From assembly GCF_030128825.1 (NCBI RefSeq), contig NZ_CP119129.1:12968-76967 (forward strand): a stretch of DNA of 64,000 nucleotides. Direction: 5' to 3'. Origin of the DNA: Sphingobium sp. WTD-1 (lineage in GTDB: Bacteria > Pseudomonadota > Alphaproteobacteria > Sphingomonadales > Sphingomonadaceae). The notes beneath the pieces are model-generated. The model ran no database searches, had not been told where the DNA came from, and was given only the letters and a program-made list of their open reading frames with translations. The position numbers and the translations under genes were made by a program. Position 1 is the first letter of the stretch, and the number at the start of each line of letters is the position of its first letter. Positions 60,155 to 64,000 of this stretch are shown here, piece by piece.

Positions 60155-60778
60155 ATGGAGGCCAAGCTGCGCCGCATCCCGCTCAGTCGCCGATCGCATG
60201 TGATCGGCTCGCAATCCCTGGACACGGGCGTGGCGGAGCATGAGAGTGCGCTAGAACGGGATTTTGTGACGCTGGCGAGCTTCGCCGATCCCGGCGCAGT
60301 GGTAACGGCGCAGCCGGTGACGATACGGTTCAGACAGGGCGAACAATCGCGGCGATACACACCGGACTTCCGTGTCGACTGGAGCACAGGTTCCACTGAC
60401 TTTGTGGAGGTCAAGTATCGTGCCGACCTGCGCGCAAGTTGGTCGAACCTGCGGCCGGCGTTTGCTGCGGCTAGACGGTGGGCGCAGGAGCATGGTGCGC
60501 GGTTCCGGATCGCAACCGATTGCGGCATCCGCAGCGCAAGGCTCGAAGCCGCGAAGAGGCTTCTTCCCCTCAGGAACGCGCCTGTCGATCCAGCACTTGC
60601 CGAGTTGGCGGTAGCGAAGGCCCGGACGGAGAAGATGGACTTCATAGGTCTGGTCGATGCGCTACCGGCTTCGCGCGAAGTGGCGCTGGGCGTGGTCTGG
60701 CGCCTGATCGCGCGTGGGGCTCTGAGCGTCGACCTGACGGCACCGATCCTTCCCGGCTCATCCGTGAGGGCGGCGTGA
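60155..60778 (+). CDS. TnsA-like endonuclease
   Basis: The ~207-residue protein has the TnsA nuclease pattern: an acidic residue in GVAEHESALERDF, then RYTPDFRV and STDFVEVKYRADL (E-x-K), giving a PD-(D/E)xK-type active site. The C-terminal part (FRIATDCGIRSARLEAAKRL) matches the TnsA C-terminal helical region. It would cut the 5' ends of the transposon, allowing cut-and-paste movement. ATG 60155 is preferred; an in-frame TTG at 60077 would add 26 residues overlapping the repeats. Its stop overlaps the TniA start (GTGA). Confidence 0.8.
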   Translation: MEAKLRRIPLSRRSHVIGSQSLDTGVAEHESALERDFVTLASFADPGAVVTAQPVTIRFRQGEQSRRYTPDFRVDWSTGSTDFVEVKYRADLRASWSNLRPAFAAARRWAQEHGARFRIATDCGIRSARLEAAKRLLPLRNAPVDPALAELAVAKARTEKMDFIGLVDALPASREVALGVVWRLIARGALSVDLTAPILPGSSVRAA

Positions 60779-62442
60779 CTGCCCCGGAACTTACGAAGGT
60801 TCCGGAAGCTGCGTGGGAGGAGGCACGCCGTTGCTTGCCGGTGATCCGGCGCCTTGCGGAAAGCTCCGACCGAACGCGGGCCGAGGTTAAAGCCGCGGCA
60901 GCGGAACTGGGATATGGGCCGACGCATGTTTACAGCCTGATACGCAGCTATACGGCCGACCCGCGGCTGACGAGCCTGCTGCCGAGCAAGCGAGGTCGGG
61001 CGTTCGGCTACTCCAAGCTCGACAGCGAGGTCGAGGCGATCATTAACGACGTGATCGACAGCCTGTATCTCACGCGACAGAAGCCGAAGATCGTCGATCT
61101 TGTCGCGGAAGTGCAGCGACGTTGCATCGCGCGAGGGTTGGAAGCACCTGGCCGCAAGGGTGTTACTGCCCGGTTGCGGGCGCGGCCGGCGCAAGAGGTG
61201 GTCGCCAAGCGTGAGGGCCGCAAGGCGGCCCGCGACCGTTACGCGCCGGCGATAGGATCGCTGGAAGCGCACTGGCCGTTGTCGCTGATCCAGATCGATC
61301 ACACGCTGGTCGACGTGATCGTCGTCGACAGCGAGACGCGGGCGCCGATCCAGCGGCCTTGGCTGACGCTTGCGATCGATGTCTGCACGCGCTGCGTTGC
61401 CGGCTTCCATCTCTCGCTGGAGCCGCCGTCGGCGACGTCGGTTGCGCTTTGCCTCGCCCATGCCGCGCTCGGCAAGGAAAGCTGGCTGGCAGAGCGCGGT
61501 ATCGATGCGGTCTGGCCGGTGCGCGGCGTGCCGGAGCGGCTGCATCTCGACAATGCCAAGGAGTTCCGGTCCGAGGCGCTGAAACGGGGCTGCGAGCAAT
61601 ATGGTATCGCCATCGACCATAGGCCGGTGCGAACGCCCCACTACGGCGGGCATATCGAACGGCTGATCGGGACGATGATGGGCAAGGTCCATCTGCTGCC
61701 CGGAACGACCTTCTCGAATATCCGGGAGAAAGGCGATCTCAATCCCGAGAAAAGTGCAGCGATGACGCTGGACGAGGTGGAGCGCTGGCTCGGTCACGCG
61801 ATCGCCGGCGTCTATCATCGCGATCTGCATCGCGGGATAGGCATGACGCCGGTTGCGGCCTGGGAACGCGGTATCGCTGGCGACGGTCGCACGCTTGGCC
61901 GGGGCGAACCAACGCCGGTTGCCGATCCGCGCCGCTTCCTGATCGACTTCCTCCCAATCGAACGGCGCCTGGTGCGCCGGGAGGGCGTATCGCTGCACTC
62001 GATCCACTACTGGGCCGATATGCTCGCGGCCTGGGTCGGCCACCCGGAGCGCATGATCGTGCGCTATGATCCGCGCGACCTCAGCCGCATCCATCTGCTC
62101 GGCCCCGACGGGGCCTATTACGACCTTAGCTACCGCGATCTGCGTCGTCCGCCGATCAGCTTGTGGGAGCATCGCCTGGCGCTGAAACGGCTGCGTGAGG
62201 ACGGCCGCGCGCAGGTCGACGAGGCCGCAATCTTCCGCACCATCGAGATCATGCGCGGCATCGCCGACGAGGCGGTGCGGGCGAGCAAGACTGCGCGGCG
62301 CCAGCGGGAACGGCGGTTGCGCGTCATCCAGGGCGGGTCGAACGCGCCGGTGGTGTCCGCAGCTCAGTCTTCTATCGAAGCCGAGTCCCTGGATGGCAGG
62401 CAACCCCACGAGAACATGCTGCCGTTCGAGGAATGGGGTTGA
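60775..62442 (+). CDS. TniA/TnsB-like DDE transposase
   Basis: The 555-residue protein starts with GTG 60775 in the tnsA stop. It has N-terminal helix-turn-helix segments and a retroviral-integrase fold: first Asp in LIQIDHTLVDVIVVD, second in RLHLDNAKEFRSEAL, Glu in HYGGHIERLIGTMMG. A beta-barrel (Mu-type) domain follows (RRLVRREGVSLHSIHYWADML). It catalyses strand transfer and binds the end repeats. Confidence 0.93.
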   Translation: MTAPELTKVPEAAWEEARRCLPVIRRLAESSDRTRAEVKAAAAELGYGPTHVYSLIRSYTADPRLTSLLPSKRGRAFGYSKLDSEVEAIINDVIDSLYLTRQKPKIVDLVAEVQRRCIARGLEAPGRKGVTARLRARPAQEVVAKREGRKAARDRYAPAIGSLEAHWPLSLIQIDHTLVDVIVVDSETRAPIQRPWLTLAIDVCTRCVAGFHLSLEPPSATSVALCLAHAALGKESWLAERGIDAVWPVRGVPERLHLDNAKEFRSEALKRGCEQYGIAIDHRPVRTPHYGGHIERLIGTMMGKVHLLPGTTFSNIREKGDLNPEKSAAMTLDEVERWLGHAIAGVYHRDLHRGIGMTPVAAWERGIAGDGRTLGRGEPTPVADPRRFLIDFLPIERRLVRREGVSLHSIHYWADMLAAWVGHPERMIVRYDPRDLSRIHLLGPDGAYYDLSYRDLRRPPISLWEHRLALKRLREDGRAQVDEAAIFRTIEIMRGIADEAVRASKTARRQRERRLRVIQGGSNAPVVSAAQSSIEAESLDGRQPHENMLPFEEWG

Positions 62443-63335
62443 GCACCGAATACCCGCATCTTCATCCATCGGCCCGCGCATGGGCCGATGAGGATGCCGC
62501 CTCGCGGATACGGCGCGTTCGCACGGATCGGTGGATCGGCTATGCACGGGCGGAAGCCGCCCTGGCGGCACTCGACGATGTGCTCTCGTTCCCGAAACGG
62601 ACGCGGATGCCGAACCTGCTCATCGTCGGGCAAACCAACAACGGCAAGACGATGATCGTCGAGAAGTTCCGGCGGAGCCACCCGCTGTCAGCCGCGACCG
62701 ATACGAATGACGGCGTGGCCTGCGTGCCTGTGCTGAAGATCCAGATGCCTTCGGGACCGGATGAGCGCCGGTTCTTCGGCGCGATCCTGGAAGAGCTGGG
62801 CATGGGCCAATGGCCGCGGGACAATCTTGCGGCCCGGCAAAGTGATGCGGTGCGGCTGATGCGGCTGACCGACGTGCGGATGCTCATCATCGACGAACTG
62901 CACAATATCCTGTCCGGCTCACGCACCCAGCAGCGCCGCCTGCTCAACTTGCTCCGTTGGCTCGGTAACGAGTTGCAGATCCCGCTGGTCGGCGTCGGCA
63001 CGGCCGAGGCGTTGCACGCAATCCGTAGCGACGATCAGCTCGCCAATCGGTTCGAGCCCGTGCCATTGCCGTTGTGGACCGAAGGGCCGGAATATCTGCG
63101 GCTGCTCAGCACGCTGGAAGCCCTGTTGCCGCTCCGCAAACCCTCCGGCCTTGCCGGGCCGGTTCTGGCGGGCACGATCTTCACCCGTTCAGAGGGCGTT
63201 CTCGGCGAGATCGTCGCGATCGTCATCCGAGCTGCGGTTGAAGCCATATCTTCCGGCACCGAGGCGATCACGCCGCGCATCATTGAACGCTCCCGGTTCA
63301 CATCGCCCTCGGACCGACGACGTGTGGAGATCTGA
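62433..63335 (+). CDS. TniB/TnsC-like AAA+ ATPase
   Basis: The 300-residue protein has Walker A VGQTNNGKTMIVEKF and Walker B VRMLIIDELHNILSG, with sensor regions in LVGVGTAEALHAIRSDDQLANRFEP. TniB/TnsC proteins select target DNA and activate the transposase. It overlaps tniA by 10 bp and tniQ by 14 bp. Confidence 0.93.
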   Translation: MGLSTEYPHLHPSARAWADEDAASRIRRVRTDRWIGYARAEAALAALDDVLSFPKRTRMPNLLIVGQTNNGKTMIVEKFRRSHPLSAATDTNDGVACVPVLKIQMPSGPDERRFFGAILEELGMGQWPRDNLAARQSDAVRLMRLTDVRMLIIDELHNILSGSRTQQRRLLNLLRWLGNELQIPLVGVGTAEALHAIRSDDQLANRFEPVPLPLWTEGPEYLRLLSTLEALLPLRKPSGLAGPVLAGTIFTRSEGVLGEIVAIVIRAAVEAISSGTEAITPRIIERSRFTSPSDRRRVEI

Positions 63336-64000
63336 ACTCTACGCGACGGAGGTCCACGAAAAGCTCGTCACACCGAACTACGCCCTGCCTGTTTATACAG
63401 CGCCGATCGCCGGCGAAGCCCTCTTGTCCTGGCTGTGCAGGCTGGCGGCGATGACCGGCCAATCGCCGCTGGCGTTCGCCCGGCAGGCGTTCGGAATAGA
63501 CAGCGTCCGCCAGCCCGAATGGTGGCGGCGTCCTTCGGCGGACCAGCGCAGCGTGTTGCTGGCCATCAGCGGGCTTCCGCCCGAGCAGTTCGACGATATG
63601 ACGCTGGAGCGCTGGTCGACCGCTCGCAACGATGAGAATGATCGGCGGTTCAGCCCGATCCGTATGATCTATCCGAAGCAGCGCGAGAGAGCAGCCCGGA
63701 CCCTGTTCGCTTGCGCCGCCTGTCTCGCAGAGGACGAGACACCCTATCTCCGGCGCGAGTGGCTGATCGGTTGGCAGGCTGTCTGCGCGCGGCATCGAAC
63801 CGTTCTTATGCGGCGCTGTCCTCATTGCCGCTGGAAGCTCAGCTCCCAGTGGCTTCGCGACAAGGAGCCGGTTGACCTGCACCGCTGTAAACGATGCGGC
63901 GGACTGTTGGCCGGGGCCAATGGGCCGCCCGCGATCGATGGCGCCATCGACCTTCAGGCTGCGATGCTCGGCGTCAAACGTCGCGGTAGCGGCGAGATCC
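63322..64000 (+). CDS. TniQ/TnsD-family target-selection protein, 5' part
   Basis: From GTG 63322 the frame stays open to the right edge (226 codons). It has the TniQ N-terminal motif PIAGEALLSWLCRLA and a zinc-finger part CAACLAEDETPYLRREWLIGWQAVCARHRTVLMRRCPHC, with a second Cys cluster HRCKRCGG. TniQ proteins direct insertion to specific sites. The remaining length decides between a short TniQ and a longer TnsD. Confidence 0.85.
   Translation, partial: MWRSELYATEVHEKLVTPNYALPVYTAPIAGEALLSWLCRLAAMTGQSPLAFARQAFGIDSVRQPEWWRRPSADQRSVLLAISGLPPEQFDDMTLERWSTARNDENDRRFSPIRMIYPKQRERAARTLFACAACLAEDETPYLRREWLIGWQAVCARHRTVLMRRCPHCRWKLSSQWLRDKEPVDLHRCKRCGGLLAGANGPPAIDGAIDLQAAMLGVKRRGSGEI

Larger units (their letters stand above)
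59950..64000. mobile_element. Left part of a Tn7/Tn5053-like transposon, runs off the right edge
   Basis: Four overlapping genes on the plus strand (TnsA-like, TniA/TnsB-like, TniB/TnsC-like, TniQ) form a complete transposition module in the typical order. A cluster of four related repeats precedes them. The outermost repeat begins TGT at 59950, which I take as the likely terminus. Cargo and the right end are outside the window. Confidence 0.8.

Noticed and set aside
59938-62571. 877-residue minus-strand open frame across the transposon genes
   Set aside because: It is antisense to tnsA and tniA, which carry clear catalytic motifs and overlapping starts. The antisense product is rich in Arg/His/Gln with no motif, a common effect of high GC.
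1-64000. tRNA and rRNA genes
   Set aside because: No cloverleaf-like tRNA ends or conserved rRNA segments were noticed by eye on either strand; a tRNAscan or Infernal run would be decisive.

Overview
The window looks like part of a large plasmid, or a plasmid-derived accessory region, of a GC-rich alphaproteobacterium. A sphingomonad (Sphingobium, Sphingomonas or Novosphingobium type) is the best guess. The basis is the RPA-type replication initiator, the short ParA with a ribbon-helix-helix partner, the resident gene families and the codon use. No rRNA, tRNA or CRISPR array was seen. Family names come from motifs recognised by eye; no database search was run.

Layout. 0-8.5 kb is plasmid backbone: the 3' part of a TraG/VirD4 coupling protein, an MFS exporter, an iteron origin (DnaA box, AT-rich stretch, five perfect and one degenerate 16-bp iterons), a minus-strand parA / ribbon-helix-helix / repA operon, a SprT-like metalloprotease gene, an AbrB/PIN toxin-antitoxin pair and a histidine phosphatase. 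8.5-14.5 kb is an insertion-sequence scar: an intact IS1182-family element, then an IS3-family element split by an IS110-family element. It lies between remnants of a TonB-dependent receptor and a CzcC-like efflux gene.

15-43 kb is a metabolic and stress island. It holds an MscS-like channel; a polyhydroxyalkanoate synthase / MaoC-Pta fusion / acetate kinase / truncated fabI operon; a TelA-TerD-unknown-VWA operon; a GH130 enzyme; two CorA proteins (one without GMN); an Nramp-like transporter with altered metal-site motifs; a phosphomannomutase-like HAD protein; DedA; a lone fliE; small secreted proteins; and a CDF transporter overlapping a pyruvate kinase-like gene. It ends with a complete caa3-type oxidase cluster encoding a subunit I/III fusion. 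43-49 kb holds a broken ZIP transporter, a thioredoxin reductase-like enzyme, a persulfide dioxygenase-like enzyme and a MerR / CDF / DUF411 metal-response unit.

49.8-57.8 kb is mosaic. It has a 5'-truncated glutamate synthase-like gene, a serine recombinase beside a Tn3 transposase remnant, and a second copy of a module seen at 6.4-7.9 kb: a ~140-bp repeat, a toxin-antitoxin pair (here RelB/YafQ) and a near-identical histidine phosphatase. A tyrosine recombinase overlapping a bactofilin-like gene and a DUF4160/DUF2442 pair follow. 58-59.8 kb is a four-gene overlapping operon with a GGDEF cyclase and a single-domain response regulator. From about 59.95 kb to the right edge lies the left end of a Tn7/Tn5053-like transposon (TnsA-like, TniA/TnsB, TniB/TnsC, TniQ) with four repeats that look like transposase-binding sites.

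How it fits together: replication, partition and addiction modules maintain the replicon. The cargo suggests stress adaptation, with carbon storage, membrane tension, tellurite-type resistance, Mg/Mn/heavy-metal transport, sulfide/thiol chemistry and an extra terminal oxidase. Truncated genes at element borders show repeated rearrangement.
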